Part shown: positions 34,601 through 41,327 of the stretch, piece after piece
Position numbering within the stretch: position 1 is the stretch's first letter
How the letters are laid out: each line of letters begins with the position of its first letter
Source of the DNA: Pseudomonas sp. L5B5
GTDB lineage: Bacteria > Pseudomonadota > Gammaproteobacteria > Pseudomonadales > Pseudomonadaceae
DNA: 64,000 nucleotides
Direction of reading: 5' to 3'
NCBI RefSeq assembly: GCF_020520285.1
Contig: NZ_CP084742.1
Coordinates: forward strand, 3,968,001-4,032,000
Made by a program: the position numbers and the translations under genes
Notes under the pieces: generated by a model
Database searches by the model: none
What the model saw: only the letters and a program-made list of their open reading frames with translations
Told to the model about the DNA's origin: nothing

Positions 34601-35181
34601 TGGTCCACCTGGTAGCGCTGCAACTGGCCATTCTCGATCACCGGCTTGCCGGTGGTCAGGGTCGCTTTCGGGGTGTTGATGAAGCCGCAACCGTTGCAGG
34701 TGACGCCATAGGGGTTGGCGACAATCACATGGGCCGACTGCCCCGCCACTTCGGTGTAGCCCTTGAGCTGGCTGGGGCTGCCGCCGTTGACCTCGTTGAG
34801 GATCACATTGGCCGCGCGACCGCCCAGGTTGGGGTTGCCAAGGATGATCCCGCCCAGTTGCGTGGATTGGGTACGGTCGATGCCGTTGTTGAGGATGACG
34901 CCCTGCTGGCCGACGTTGTAGTCGCTGAACGTGTTGTGGGACAGGCCGCTGCCATTGGGCGTGGCGATGTTGACGATGGGCACGCCATTACCCGCCTGGC
35001 CGAGCGTGGTGCCGCTGCCGTTGACCACGATGCCATCGGCCATGACCAGCAACGGCTGCCAGAACATCGCGTTCGCCAGGATGAACGCCAGGCCACGCTT
35101 GGGCAGGCCCCAGAACGAATCACGCGGTTGCAGGGTTGCGGAAGGCTGGCGGGCCAGGAAGGCAAACTGACGAACATCCAT
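22654..35181 (-). CDS. FhaB/CdiA-type filamentous exoprotein with C-terminal EndoU-like toxin
   Basis: 4175 residues. A signal and TPS secretion domain occupy residues ~45-300, including VNGSGTTLGQAGNG, NPNLGGRAANVILNEVNGG and GQSAHVIVANPYGVTCNGCG. A very long filament of ~20-residue hemagglutinin repeats of the LDN-x-x-G-x-L type follows (DNA ~34.2-28.5 kb), then a second repeat block, a Gly/Ala-rich hydrophobic pretoxin region (~24.7-25.0 kb) and the toxin. No VENN motif is present; YENN occurs near 23.69 kb. The last ~130 residues (VVGGHSTVTGDVRVIPGT, STMFPKSWSSDKIKVEVD, GNKWTGTTPSGVKVEGF) fit bacterial EndoU nucleases, with candidate catalytic His residues. EndoU domains cleave RNA in target cells. 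The distal part is AT-richer, which suggests toxin swapping. Confidence 0.9.
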   Translation of the reverse strand: MDVRQFAFLARQPSATLQPRDSFWGLPKRGLAFILANAMFWQPLLVMADGIVVNGSGTTLGQAGNGVPIVNIATPNGSGLSHNTFSDYNVGQQGVILNNGIDRTQSTQLGGIILGNPNLGGRAANVILNEVNGGSPSQLKGYTEVAGQSAHVIVANPYGVTCNGCGFINTPKATLTTGKPVIENGQLQRYQVDQGSVAIEGAGLNASNIDQFEIITRSARINAQIQARHLALVAGANDVDAKTLKATARAANPVDAPQLAIDSSALGGMYAGAIKLVGTEAGVGVKLDGKLIASGGDIQLDANGQLRMAQVTAEKGAVAIKAQGLETQGAVYAGTELKVETQGDLHNRNNLVARDRITLTSGGTLSNQGIIEAGVNADNSRNAQGDLSLRAQSLDNAGKSLVASRDVSVTTTQTLDNQGGTLSGQRQVTVNAGTLDNQNKGRVLSAGNADLTTGQLRNAQGGLINSAGQLNVRAAALDNRQGELSSLAGLKLQVATLDNVAGLVTAGTQLHLNVDGALNNQGGQLTSLQTLDLKAGQVDNRDAGRIASNHKLTASVTALDQRNGGRLTSTMALDLDLNQGFLNNQDGLIRGPRLVLNNLAQVSNQDGEISSAQAFTLNAQGLDNRGGELLSDQGLTLRLDQALNNVSGLISAKGLTVRAAALDNSSGTLTSQDALNLNLDGALTNHEGELSSGADGELHAASLDNHAGKLISEARLTAVIAGLLDNQDQGHVSAQGAMAIRAGSVDNRQGHLIGQDLLTLDSALLDNRHGKVSAGQRLQLNVDSLDNRLNGLLLGRSAVNYRGTTLDNRGGLLSGAGPVRLDAALVENAGGRIASQADLNANVERFHQQKGELVAQGNLSLTGRVLDNREGGLVGATKALELKVDDIDNQRGSLSGSTGVKVNGTRLDNSSGKLLTDTDLTLQVAQLINQSQGLVSGKGQVTVQGQRLDNREGTVSGEKGLALHLTGKLDNTRGVLTTEGALGASAASVDNSTGKFSSAGALTLASSGALDNRQGSISSAAGLGLGSSSLDNRHGLLDAKGPATVTTGAFDNTAGGRLVSLDSLELKAGQVSNGAGSRIASDGALTASVSGFDQQGGQLFSKTSLNLDLNNGQLNNRQGLINGPLLMLKNLNGVDNRNGEISSSQAFVLAANTLDNSAGKLISQQALTLRIEQALANLKGQVSAAALQVRSASLDNRDGMLSSRGATTVTVDGSLLNQGGSLIGDGIVRLDAASLDNTHGQVSGKSDVLARVAQASNHNGLLLADGSFTLEGSGLDNRNEGLVRATGGVKLQVGEIDNRGGEISSKADVHLKGRQLDNSDGGQVIAGQALDLMLDSILNRHQGKLQAQTALALNGTRLDNTGGSVSSQEEVTLELAGDLLNDQGSLSSEGRLTVNTANLHNHQGVLSSAGQLGITSLGQVDNRGGQLVSDAGLVLHSASLDNTQQGTLSSAQALQITTGAFDNSQGGHVSARDTLDVHAGQLSNRDGGQLTSNQALTATVTGLDQQGGKLSSNSAVTLDLNHGQLNNQAGLINGPLLNLKNLKGVNNQGGEISSAQGFVLAAEHLDNGAGKLLSNQALTLRVSRELNNLKGLIAAQSIDGRAASLDNSGGTLTSRSDLLLNIDGQLGNRQQGLINATRNLTLNSVGLDNQQGTLTAAAIGLDLGAGDLNNNLGLINSAGVLTLEHLRDLDNRQGEISTTQQLELAGRRLDNDAGTLISHQGLSLNAGQMSNRGGLMSGWQGVKIDAANLDNRNNGTVSSRYGKLEARVANDLLNRDGGALVSQQDLSVSAANLDNSERGVLSSAGGQRLSVSGRLDNSQGGLIDSGADLDLQAQTLVNAAGTINAQQQLSVTGTHLDNSAGTLASNGAVTLDLLGALVNTRGKLASAEQLLLKRASQVDNQGGELISQGLLSLAAGSLDNRNRGTVAANGALLLTLDAALQNSADGLLHSRNADVKLKAGSLDNVAGVIQGQTALDLDVQGAFDNRRGKVIAETADLDLAAATIDNRGGTLSSLKGTLQGKALGGWLRNDFEQDNPRQGGIIQAQALSLSSASLNNHGGRLAAQSGDTIITTGDFDNRDGGVYAQQAVKVNAASFDNSGDVRGQVAGNRIDFDLSGALNNQRGILESAQTLNIRAASLDNRSGQLRALGAEGRTGLQIAGAFDSRAGKLETANRDLTLDVGSFQNQGGSVLHAGTGTFDISTDNLTRAGGNLVTRGGLTLDTDTWTNSSVIQAGRLTLNVNTLNQTAEGQLLASESLVGRGGNWSNDGLIASDGSLALTLGGSYGGSGRTSSQGNLDLSAAQLNLASAGSLAGGGRTSIDVLGQMNNLGRVTSSSDLHIKADTVLNQGTLAGAQGLTVKARSLSNGSLETNGGGLLFSGADMDLQVTELTNNRSDIYSLGNLVVAGRDSARAARMENISGTLESQGNMQLDVQELINRKEKLTYKKEFVSGNITVSNYYSGSKHRQTDYYARETFRNIVDEDSQQSLLHAAGNLAIQGGNIANTNSTISATGNISIAADNLLNKGDVAGESVRTRKWYSGWAKKKSDYAFSGGYVAAYNAQATPTPISEQAFNNYTSTWGGGLVSDITTDSQGVGSAVSAAIIQAGGAVSINASQTLVNSSVTQSKRPDRTSQPGVDTSVRGGVEPVVVKLNAQLPPDLAQQQVNPLTLPGFSLPSGQNGLFRLSQQDGSTATGAAPQQWSMGSAQVSNVQHQKAVPTGVEREVTITGSTPLQAQALESLQANRQKGERATGATAITVATPGIETGPLGRTTVADSQPTAALNNQASDPSLLNINRVQGLPERSPAAQPHKYLIETNPVLTDLKQFMSSDYLLSNLGYNPDESAKRLGDGFYEQKLIQQAVTARTGQRFINGQDTDEKLFKYLMDNAIKSKQQLNLAVGVSLTSEQVAALTHDIVWLESTEVNGEQVLVPVLYLAHSNNRLAPNGALIAGSDLNLIAGKNLDNAGTLRATHNLSAQAGQDLVNSGLIEAGERLDLLAGNTLVNKAGGIIAGRDVSLRASQGDVINERTVTGLDSAIGDHRFHNDLLDSSARIEAANQLSVDAGRDLLNNGGSLKSGADLSLKAGRDIRIASVEKIDSADQGAHHRSQTITQSGSTVEAGRDLKAQAGRDLTAIASQIEAKRDINMTATENLTLASAADEEHAYSKTKKVTRQQDQVKQVGTSVKAGGDVSLGAGQDLTLISSRISAGDDAYLVAGDKLELLAAQDSEYSLYDMKKKGSWGAKKTQRDEVTKVTHVGSEIATGGDLVLASGGDQKYQAAKLESGNDISLNSAGAVTFEGVKDLHQESHEKSSNSLAWTSAKGKGNTDETLRQTQIVAQGELIIKAADGLKIDIKQIDQKSVSQTIDAMVQADPQLAWLKDAEKRGDVDWRRVQEVHDSFKYSHSGLGQGAMLAIIIIVTALTAGAASGVVGTAFAGAGSAGSGTIMAAAGNSAMVTAGTAAGTAAAGWANVAVTAVVTSAASGAAVSTINNRGNIGTVIKDITSKDAIKGYATGAITAGLTSGVLDKTFGVTGDNVNKVTKGFDLGSIKDLGKFGAYLGAQGVVQAGAQTVIQGGRFSENLSKSLTAQGQHLLQAGAFNWVGDVSDKFDWKEGSLEKVAFHALVGGTLSKATGGDFATGAAAAGANEALISHLSGLIDKDKNLELMFSQLIGISAAAAVNGDVAKGAEIAKNATAYNRQLHPEERKRIQQQAKLLAEEQKISVVEAERRLAEAFAFYTDKAWQEKLGSTGVVFSDSTLAHLGQALAPLGAFYDVSRETVGDVPIPESVKKYTPSETLAMLKNYESTHADFFSPALNLEYITDREQRNYYENNLNHRRYDIAEEGVGAAKGIGNAFKGEAEGIYDFGKRLVENTPNTVNGVTHGLIQLASDPPGVIAAFNSAKQDAENLALLYRLQGNPGAALEVDMKWATEFALSFAVINRVGKLGKVANALRDQELAAKGGVAAEKAVLPAGYREGGSVGAAFNETGGLPEGYRRVINSKTGNIEVLAADGKFYYETSNGLKPKAGGNLAGLVEAEKNIDLKAQASKITAPIDFDGHIIRAEIKANGSVVGGHSTVTGDVRVIPGTESVPNAQGVYSARIEVVDPRNSGAYLPKTNNGGVSTMFPKSWSSDKIKVEVDAAFQNKTVVGNKWTGTTPSGVKVEGFISPKTTVYPKM
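28500..34200 (-). repeat. Hemagglutinin repeat filament with higher-order duplications
   Basis: Dozens of ~20-residue beta-helix repeats (LDN-x-x-G-x-(L/I)-x-S). At least three ~190-residue super-repeats share the order DQ-x-GG-x-L-x-S, LDLN-x-G-x-LNN, LINGPLL-L-LKNL, NN-x-GEISS-x-QAF and LTLR-x--ALNNL-G. Their equivalent points lie near 33.38, 31.78 and 30.53 kb. Confidence 0.75.
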
Positions 35182-35208
35182 GTCGTTTATCTCGGGTAAA
35201 GAGCGAAA

Positions 35209-36942
35209 TTAGAGAAAAAGATCCAGGCGGAAGTAGATCGGTGCTTCGCGTTCACTCAGGGCATCTGGCCGCTCGAGGGAATGGGCGAAGGTCACGCTGG
35301 CAGCAAGGTGCTTGCCACGGGCGAACAGCTCGATGGAGTCGCTGGACACCCGGCCATGCTGCTCGGCGTTGTAGCGGTCGTTGCGGATGACGCCGACGTC
35401 ATAACCGAGCCCGGCGCCGTATTCGGCGAACACCGGCTGCAACCAGGTCCAGGTCACGGGGCGGCTCCAGCGCAGGTCGTTGCGCCAGTAGTAGCCGCTG
35501 TCGCCGTTGAGGCTCTGGTCCTTGTAGCCACGGATCGAGGACTGGCTGCCCAGGCTCATGCGCTGGGAGCTGAAGAGGATGTCCTCGCTGCGCTGGCCGG
35601 TGACCAGGCTGCTGAACACCAGGGATTCGTCCCACAACTTGAACGGCTGCAGGTAGCTGGCGGTAGCGGTGTACTTGCGGTAGCGGGCGTTGGCCTGGCG
35701 GTTGCCGTACTTGTCGCGTTCGTTCTGGCGCTGGGCATCGAGGGCGCCGACCCCCTCTTGCAGGCCCAGGTCGAGGTTGACGAAGGCCCCGCCGATGCGC
35801 CGGCCATGGTTGATGCCCCACTGCGCTTCGCTGAGGCGGTTGCTGCTGGTACTGAGCTTGCTGTCTTCGATGTAGTTGTTGGTACGCAGGTGGGTCAGGC
35901 CGGCGTTGAGGGACGTCTTGCTCACCGAATCGCGGTGGATCACCCGCTCCACGCGTAACTGGTGGTTCTGGCTGTCGCCGGTCTGCTTGAAGTCGAAGCC
36001 CTGGCCCTGGGCCAGGGAGCGGTACTCGCTCTGGCTGTAGCTATAGCTGAGGTTCCACCAGCCCAGCGGCAGGTTGTAGTAGAGCATCGCGTTGCGCGAG
36101 GTCTTCTGGTGATCGCTGATGGCGTCGTGGCCGCCGCGCAGCACCAGTTGATCGGCCAGGCCCAGGGGGCTGTCCCACTCGAAGGAACTGCCCCATTGCT
36201 GCTCGCCAGTGCTCCTCTGCCCGTCGTTGCTACGGGACAAGCCGACCCGCCAGGGCTTTTGCGGGGTGTTCTTGACCAGCACCTCGCTGCCGCCCACCGC
36301 CTGGCCGGGGGCCAGTTCCATTTGCGCCTGGTTCGAGGGCAAGCGGTTGAGCTGGTCGACCATCTGCTCGATCTGCCGCAGGTCGAGCAACTGCCCGGCC
36401 TTGCCGGGAAACGCCATGCCCAGCTCACGGGCGGTGAGCTTGCTGCCTTCGGCGGCCTTCAGGCCCTCGAGCCGGCCCTCCACCACCAGCACCTGCAAGT
36501 GGCCACGGGACAGATCCTGCTGCGGCAGGTAGGCGCGGCTGGTGACCAGGCCCTTTTCGATGTAGTGGTCGGTGATGACCTTGAGCAGCTGGTTGAGCTG
36601 GGCCACTCCCAGGCACTGGCCGATGTAGGGCCTGAGCAGGCGCTCGCGCTCGGTGGCGGACAGGGCGTCGGCGCCCTTGAGCTCGATGTGGTCGATGGCA
36701 AAGCAGCGGCTGTCAGTCGGGGCCGCCGGCGCCACGGGGACAGCGCTCTTGCCGGGCAGGTCCTGGAGCTCCTCGAGGCGCCGCTGCTGCTCTTCCAGCA
36801 GGCGGTTCTGGCGATCGCGGATCAGTTCCTGGTCACCAGGATTGTTCATCGGGGCTGCTGAGGCACTGTTCAGTGAGCCTGCCAGATACAACAGGCAGGA
36901 CAGCACACAACACAACCTCATCCCGAGGGTAGGAAAAAACAT
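35209..36942 (-). CDS. FhaC/CdiB-type outer-membrane transporter (TpsB)
   Basis: 577 residues from the ATG at 36942 (AAGGACC upstream). Order: signal peptide, N-terminal helix and linker (RDRQNRLLEEQQRRLEEL), POTRA domains (CFAIDHIELKGADAL, then VITDHYIEKGLVTSRAYLPQQD) and a 16-strand barrel. The loop-6 motif SIRGYKDQSLNGDSGYYWRNDLRW (split here for reading; VRGY-type) is intact, and the chain ends in a Phe-containing strand. It secretes the exoprotein encoded 27 bp downstream, recognising its TPS domain. The pair forms one operon. Confidence 0.93.
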   Translation of the reverse strand: MFFPTLGMRLCCVLSCLLYLAGSLNSASAAPMNNPGDQELIRDRQNRLLEEQQRRLEELQDLPGKSAVPVAPAAPTDSRCFAIDHIELKGADALSATERERLLRPYIGQCLGVAQLNQLLKVITDHYIEKGLVTSRAYLPQQDLSRGHLQVLVVEGRLEGLKAAEGSKLTARELGMAFPGKAGQLLDLRQIEQMVDQLNRLPSNQAQMELAPGQAVGGSEVLVKNTPQKPWRVGLSRSNDGQRSTGEQQWGSSFEWDSPLGLADQLVLRGGHDAISDHQKTSRNAMLYYNLPLGWWNLSYSYSQSEYRSLAQGQGFDFKQTGDSQNHQLRVERVIHRDSVSKTSLNAGLTHLRTNNYIEDSKLSTSSNRLSEAQWGINHGRRIGGAFVNLDLGLQEGVGALDAQRQNERDKYGNRQANARYRKYTATASYLQPFKLWDESLVFSSLVTGQRSEDILFSSQRMSLGSQSSIRGYKDQSLNGDSGYYWRNDLRWSRPVTWTWLQPVFAEYGAGLGYDVGVIRNDRYNAEQHGRVSSDSIELFARGKHLAASVTFAHSLERPDALSEREAPIYFRLDLFL

Positions 36943-37384
36943 GTTCGGTCCTTCGAAACATACTGCAGGGGTCAACAGCGCGAGCGATACTAATGTGCCA
37001 CTACGCTGGCGTCAATTATCCAACGGCCACTTCAAGCAAACGCTTGCCGGTTCCTCAGCGTGTTTTCCGTCCGAGGGAAAACAGCGTTCCAACTCGCCAG
37101 GAAACAAGGAAGTTATTTATCTATCAGGGGGTTGTTTACACCCTTGGCATAAAGGGTGGCGTAACGACAAACCCCTTGATCCAACGGCCGCAAAGCCCGG
37201 GTAACCGGGCTGTAAACCGCTTGGCCGATGTCGGACCCCGAAGGCCGAATGGAGCGCGGAGAGCATATTCCTGCAACTAACGGACAGTCACTTTAAACAT
37301 CAGTCATTGATCAACATTCAGATATCTCTTAAATGAACTAAATAAACAGCTGAAGTTGAACCTATAAAAATCAGAACAATAAAA
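36943..37384. other. Non-coding region upstream of the CDI operon
   Basis: About 440 bp with no supported gene between the TpsB start and the pgaD terminator. It is AT-rich from ~37290 to 37380 and should contain the CDI promoter. A large imperfect hairpin is listed separately. No tRNA or sRNA signature recognised. Confidence 0.5.
37127..37175. promoter_or_regulatory. Extended hairpin/palindrome upstream of the TpsB gene
   Basis: An inner perfect 7-bp repeat (CACCCTT 37139-37145, AAGGGTG 37152-37158) lies inside imperfect outer arms (GGGGTTGT-like at 37127-37137, CGACAAACCCC at 37165-37175). It lies about 190 bp upstream of the TpsB start. It could be a regulator site or a structured leader. 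Confidence 0.4.
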
Positions 37385-37408
37385 AACCCGGATCAACCGA
37401 TCCGGGTT
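37379..37408 (-). terminator. Intrinsic terminator after pgaD
   Basis: AACCCGGATC at 37385-37394 pairs with GATCCGGGTT at 37399-37408 over a 4-nt loop. On the minus strand it is followed by at least six T, ~45 nt after the pgaD stop. Confidence 0.88.
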
Positions 37409-37449
37409 CCGTGCAATCGACGCCCGATTTGCCACCAGCCAGGTGACGC

Positions 37450-37962
37450 CTAGGGCTTGCCCTCGTCGTCCTCGGAGCGCAGGTGGATCACTCGCGGCGG
37501 CGGCTCCGCCACCAGGGGCGGATGCGGCTGGCTGTCGGGAGGAATGCGGTAGAACTGGGTGGTGACATGGCTGATGCCACCCTCTTCATCGTTGTGCACG
37601 ATCAGGCTGCCGGGCTGGCGCATCTGGGCGAACGTGGCATCGCTGAGCTTGAAGGTCTCGCTCAGGCGCTTGTCATCCACCGCTGGTGCCGGCAGGCGCG
37701 GCGGATACTTGCGACTGCGCCGCTGGCGATAGCGGGCCCAGGAGATCAGCAGCACGGCGTTGATCACCGCCACCAGTCCATAGAACTGCAAAGTGGTCAG
37801 GGCATCGAGCACGCCGGCCTCGAACCGGGGGCCTTCATGACTGTAGATCAGTGGCCAGAGTCCACGGATCAGCAGGTACAGCAGTGCGGCCCAGGCCAGC
37901 AGGGTGAAGAAGACGTCGACCACCACCAGGAATGGACGCTGGCGAGTCCGGATGATTTTCAT
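37450..37962 (-). CDS. pgaD: PNAG biosynthesis protein PgaD
   Basis: 170 residues, two membrane helices near the N-terminus (VVVDVFFTLLAWAALLYLLIRG and FYGLVAVINAVLLISW) and a cytoplasmic tail. PgaD is the small inner-membrane partner that activates PgaC, in E. coli under cyclic-di-GMP control. Identity rests on size, topology and its place directly after pgaC, which it overlaps by a base. The Pro-rich tail is longer than in E. coli PgaD. Confidence 0.85.
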   Translation of the reverse strand: MKIIRTRQRPFLVVVDVFFTLLAWAALLYLLIRGLWPLIYSHEGPRFEAGVLDALTTLQFYGLVAVINAVLLISWARYRQRRSRKYPPRLPAPAVDDKRLSETFKLSDATFAQMRQPGSLIVHNDEEGGISHVTTQFYRIPPDSQPHPPLVAEPPPRVIHLRSEDDEGKP

Positions 37963-39311
37963 CAGCGCGCCTCCTCTTTGTCATCGACGGGCTTGATGCC
38001 ACGGTCCGGGCTGACCCAGCGCGCACGCTTCTGCCGCTCGCTGAACAGCACCTTGGGAAAGCTCACCAGGGTGGTGAACAGGCTGATGAACCAGAACGCC
38101 AATGGATACCAGACCACCCAGAACATGGTCTTCCACAGATCCTTCTCGTAGCGCCGGTCGATCAGGATGCTGACCGCGAACTGGGTCAGGCAGACAATCG
38201 CCAGCACCAGGCCAGTGAAGGCCGGTGGCACGATGCTGTGCACCGCGATGGCCTCGGGCATGACGATGAACTTGCCCAGGGCCCAGAAGATCACCGACAG
38301 CAGGAAGGTGAACGCCCAGCCGGTGGACAGGCAATAGTCGAACAGCAAGGTCCACAAGTAGCGATGCCGCCACTCCCAGATACCCCGGATGTTCTTGAAC
38401 AGCACCTCGGCGCCACCCTGGGCCCAGCGCAGCCGCTGCTTCCAAAGGCCGCGCAGGGTTTCGGGCATCAGGATCCAGCACAGGGCCCGGGGCTCGAAGA
38501 ACACGTACCAGTGGTCCAGCTGCAGCTTCCAGCTGACGTCGATGTCCTCGGTGATCATGTCCGGGCTCCAGTAACCCACCCGGTGCAGCGCCGTGCGGCG
38601 AAAGGCGACGATCACTCCGGAGACGGTAAAGACCTTGCCGAACACCCGCTGGGTGCGCTTGATCAGGCCGATGATCGAGGAGAACTCGCCGACCTGTACC
38701 CGACCCACCAGGGTCGAGCGCGTACGAATGCGCGGATTGCCGGTCACCGCGCCCAGGCGCGGGTTGTCGAGCATCGGCGCCACCAGGTAGGCCGCAGTAT
38801 TGGGCGCCAGCAGCGCATCGCCGTCGATGCATACCAGGTATTCGCTATGGGCGGCGACCGCGCCCATGCGCAAGGCCACGGCCTTGCCCTGGTTCTGGGC
38901 CAGGTGCAGCACCCGCAGGCGCGGATCGAGAGTGGCCAGCTGGTCGAGGATCTGCCCGGTGTTGTCCTTGGAGCCATCGTTGATGGCGATCACTTCGATG
39001 TTCGGATAATGCTGGGCCAGCGCCGCGTGGATGGTATCGGCGACGTTCTCCCCTTCGTTGTAGCAAGGAATCAGGATGCTGATCAGCGGTTCACCGGCCA
39101 GCGGCGGCGGCAGGGTGTCGTCGCTCCAGGGCCAGTGACGCTCCCAGTGCAGCCAGAAATACAGGCCACCGGCGATCCACAACGCCGACATGAACAACGG
39201 GTAGTAGAAGACGAAGTCCATGAGGAACTCGCCTGTCACCACGAAGATCAGGCCCAGGGGCACCCCCATGACCAGCGCCAGAACCACCACAGCGAAGATA
39301 CGATCCATCAT
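37962..39311 (-). CDS. pgaC: Poly-beta-1,6-N-acetylglucosamine synthase
   Basis: 449 residues. Two N-terminal membrane helices precede a GT2 glycosyltransferase domain with [21 protein letters not shown], the metal-binding DGD at residues 163-165, TEDID and the QRLRWAQGG (QxxRW) motif; more membrane helices follow. It polymerises UDP-GlcNAc into PNAG and moves it across the inner membrane. Third gene of pgaABCD, 3 nt from pgaB. Confidence 0.95.
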   Translation of the reverse strand: MMDRIFAVVVLALVMGVPLGLIFVVTGEFLMDFVFYYPLFMSALWIAGGLYFWLHWERHWPWSDDTLPPPLAGEPLISILIPCYNEGENVADTIHAALAQHYPNIEVIAINDGSKDNTGQILDQLATLDPRLRVLHLAQNQGKAVALRMGAVAAHSEYLVCIDGDALLAPNTAAYLVAPMLDNPRLGAVTGNPRIRTRSTLVGRVQVGEFSSIIGLIKRTQRVFGKVFTVSGVIVAFRRTALHRVGYWSPDMITEDIDVSWKLQLDHWYVFFEPRALCWILMPETLRGLWKQRLRWAQGGAEVLFKNIRGIWEWRHRYLWTLLFDYCLSTGWAFTFLLSVIFWALGKFIVMPEAIAVHSIVPPAFTGLVLAIVCLTQFAVSILIDRRYEKDLWKTMFWVVWYPLAFWFISLFTTLVSFPKVLFSERQKRARWVSPDRGIKPVDDKEEAR

Positions 39312-39314
39312 GAT

Positions 39315-41312
39315 TCATGGACTCCATTTGTTGGAGAGGGCGGGCCGCAAGGTCTTCAGGTCCGGTGAGTTCTCGAGGAAGTTGTCCGGGTAGTAACCGA
39401 AGTTGATCGCTCCCTGGCGCTTGAGCCGTCCCATCCAGTCGGCCATCTGCCCGGCAGGCAGGTCGCTGGCGGGCTTCTGGGTCCAGTCCCGGGCCTGGAG
39501 TTCGAAGACCGTGCGCTGCAACGCTCCGGGGCGGGCTCGCACCTGGTCCACCAGGGCTTCCAGCCACGGCCCGGAATGCCGGGCGCTCTGGCCTTCCATC
39601 AGCGGCATGGCCATGGGCGCGGTCCAGTCGTAGCTGGCGAGGAAATCGTCGAGGTTCTGGGCGAACCAGGTTTCGCTCTGGGGATTGATGATCGGCTCGG
39701 CGAACAGGTTGCGCGCGGTCTGCACCTGGGGCCCGCGGATCGCCCGGACCTTGGCCGCCAGCTCATGGGTGAAATCGATCAGGTAGCGGCTCTTGAAGCG
39801 GGTCCAGCGCTGCAAGGCCGCAGGGTCGTCGCGCAGCTCGGCGATGGAGCCCGGCAAGCCCTGGGCGGCGTAGGCGCGCAGGGCCTCGGGGCTGGCGTCC
39901 TCGAAATCGGACAGCACCGCGTCGTCATGGAACAGGATGCCGTCCACCGAGGTCATGCGTCCCACATCCTCGTACAGGTCGCCGATCAACCGTCGTACCT
40001 GCGGATCGAACGGCGACAGCCGCCGGTACTGCTTCGGATCGACCGCCACCTGGCCGGTCTGCGGGTCCCAGCGGGTGACCCGGGGCAACCGGGCATCGAG
40101 ATCGAAACTGAGCACCGGCATCCAGGCGTAGACCTTGACATGGGCTCGGGTGCGCAACTGCCAGGCGACCCGGTCGAACAGGTCGGCGCGCATGGGCAGG
40201 TGGCGGTTGGGGAAGTACAGCGACTGCACCAGGCCATCGCCCTTGGGATCGGCGAAAGCCTGGAGGAACACGGTATTGACGCCCAGGTCGGCCATGCGCT
40301 GCACCAGCTTGCCGAGGTTGATCTCCTGCTGCTTGGGGTCCGGGTCGTACACGTTGTCCAGGTCCACGTGGACCACGCGCATGGGGGCTGCGGTCTCCAC
40401 GCCGACGATGCTGTTGGAGAAGTGGATGCCGTCCGGGTCCGAAACCACCAGCAGGCGCGGGCTGCTCATCAGGTTGTCGAGGCGGTCCAGGCCGTCGTCC
40501 AGGGTCAGGGCCAGCTTGAAGCCCTGGCCATCGACCACCTGCAGGGTCGAGCCATCCGCCGTGCCGTAGGGCCAGACCCAGACCCGCGGACGATAGCCGG
40601 TGGCGGCCAGGATCTTGTCCGAGATGGTGTTCACGTCCTTGCGCATGCGCGCCTGGAAATCCGCTTCGGGTTCATAGCGCCCGGTAGCGGCGTCGTAGCG
40701 GCGGGTGGCGGCGGCCGGCTGCATGTTGCCCTGGGGGTTGCCGAGGATGCCCAGGTGGCTGCTATCGGTATGGGCGGCGATCTCCACCAGCCCGGAACGG
40801 GAAATCTCGCGGATCTGCGCCCAGGTCAGGAACTGCGAGCGCGGTCGCAGCTCCCCGGCGAAGTTCACCGGCTGGTCGGCCGGGGTGTCGATCCAGGTGC
40901 CCACCGGGGCCAGCAGGGCCGGCCAGCGATAACTGCGCAGCACCGGCATGACCCGGGTATAGAAGCTGGAATAGCCATCGTCGAAACTCAGCAGCACAGC
41001 CTTGGCCGGTAGTTCCGGCCCACCCCGACGCGCCGCCAGGATCTGGTCCACGGTCACAGGCCGGTAGTCGTTCTCCCGCAGCCAGGCCAGTTGCTGGAGC
41101 AGCCGATCGGTGCGTACCGCCACCACCCGCTGGTCCGGGTTGCGGTCCTGGATATCGTGGTAGGCGATGCCCAGCACATGGTTCTTCGGCCAGGGCGCTT
41201 CGTTGTTCGGCACCGGCCGCTGCGCCGGCGTGACGAAATCCGCAGCGGGCTGGGAACAGGCACCGAGCAGCAGCGCGCCCAGCAAGAGGATGCAACGCTT
41301 GATCAGGCTCAT
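39315..41312 (-). CDS. pgaB: Poly-beta-1,6-N-acetylglucosamine N-deacetylase
   Basis: About 665 residues, lipoprotein signal with lipobox LLLGACS. The N-terminal polysaccharide-deacetylase domain has LSFDDGYSSFY (metal and catalytic Asp). The C-terminal GHL13-type hydrolase domain has NTVFLQAFADPKGDG and the acidic DGILFHDDAVLSDFED. It partially deacetylates PNAG in the periplasm for export through PgaA. Start taken at the ATG at 41312; a GTG at 41318 has closer spacing to GAGGA and is possible. Confidence 0.95.
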   Translation of the reverse strand: MSLIKRCILLLGALLLGACSQPAADFVTPAQRPVPNNEAPWPKNHVLGIAYHDIQDRNPDQRVVAVRTDRLLQQLAWLRENDYRPVTVDQILAARRGGPELPAKAVLLSFDDGYSSFYTRVMPVLRSYRWPALLAPVGTWIDTPADQPVNFAGELRPRSQFLTWAQIREISRSGLVEIAAHTDSSHLGILGNPQGNMQPAAATRRYDAATGRYEPEADFQARMRKDVNTISDKILAATGYRPRVWVWPYGTADGSTLQVVDGQGFKLALTLDDGLDRLDNLMSSPRLLVVSDPDGIHFSNSIVGVETAAPMRVVHVDLDNVYDPDPKQQEINLGKLVQRMADLGVNTVFLQAFADPKGDGLVQSLYFPNRHLPMRADLFDRVAWQLRTRAHVKVYAWMPVLSFDLDARLPRVTRWDPQTGQVAVDPKQYRRLSPFDPQVRRLIGDLYEDVGRMTSVDGILFHDDAVLSDFEDASPEALRAYAAQGLPGSIAELRDDPAALQRWTRFKSRYLIDFTHELAAKVRAIRGPQVQTARNLFAEPIINPQSETWFAQNLDDFLASYDWTAPMAMPLMEGQSARHSGPWLEALVDQVRARPGALQRTVFELQARDWTQKPASDLPAGQMADWMGRLKRQGAINFGYYPDNFLENSPDLKTLRPALSNKWSP

Positions 41313-41327
41313 CGTCACACTCGTCCT

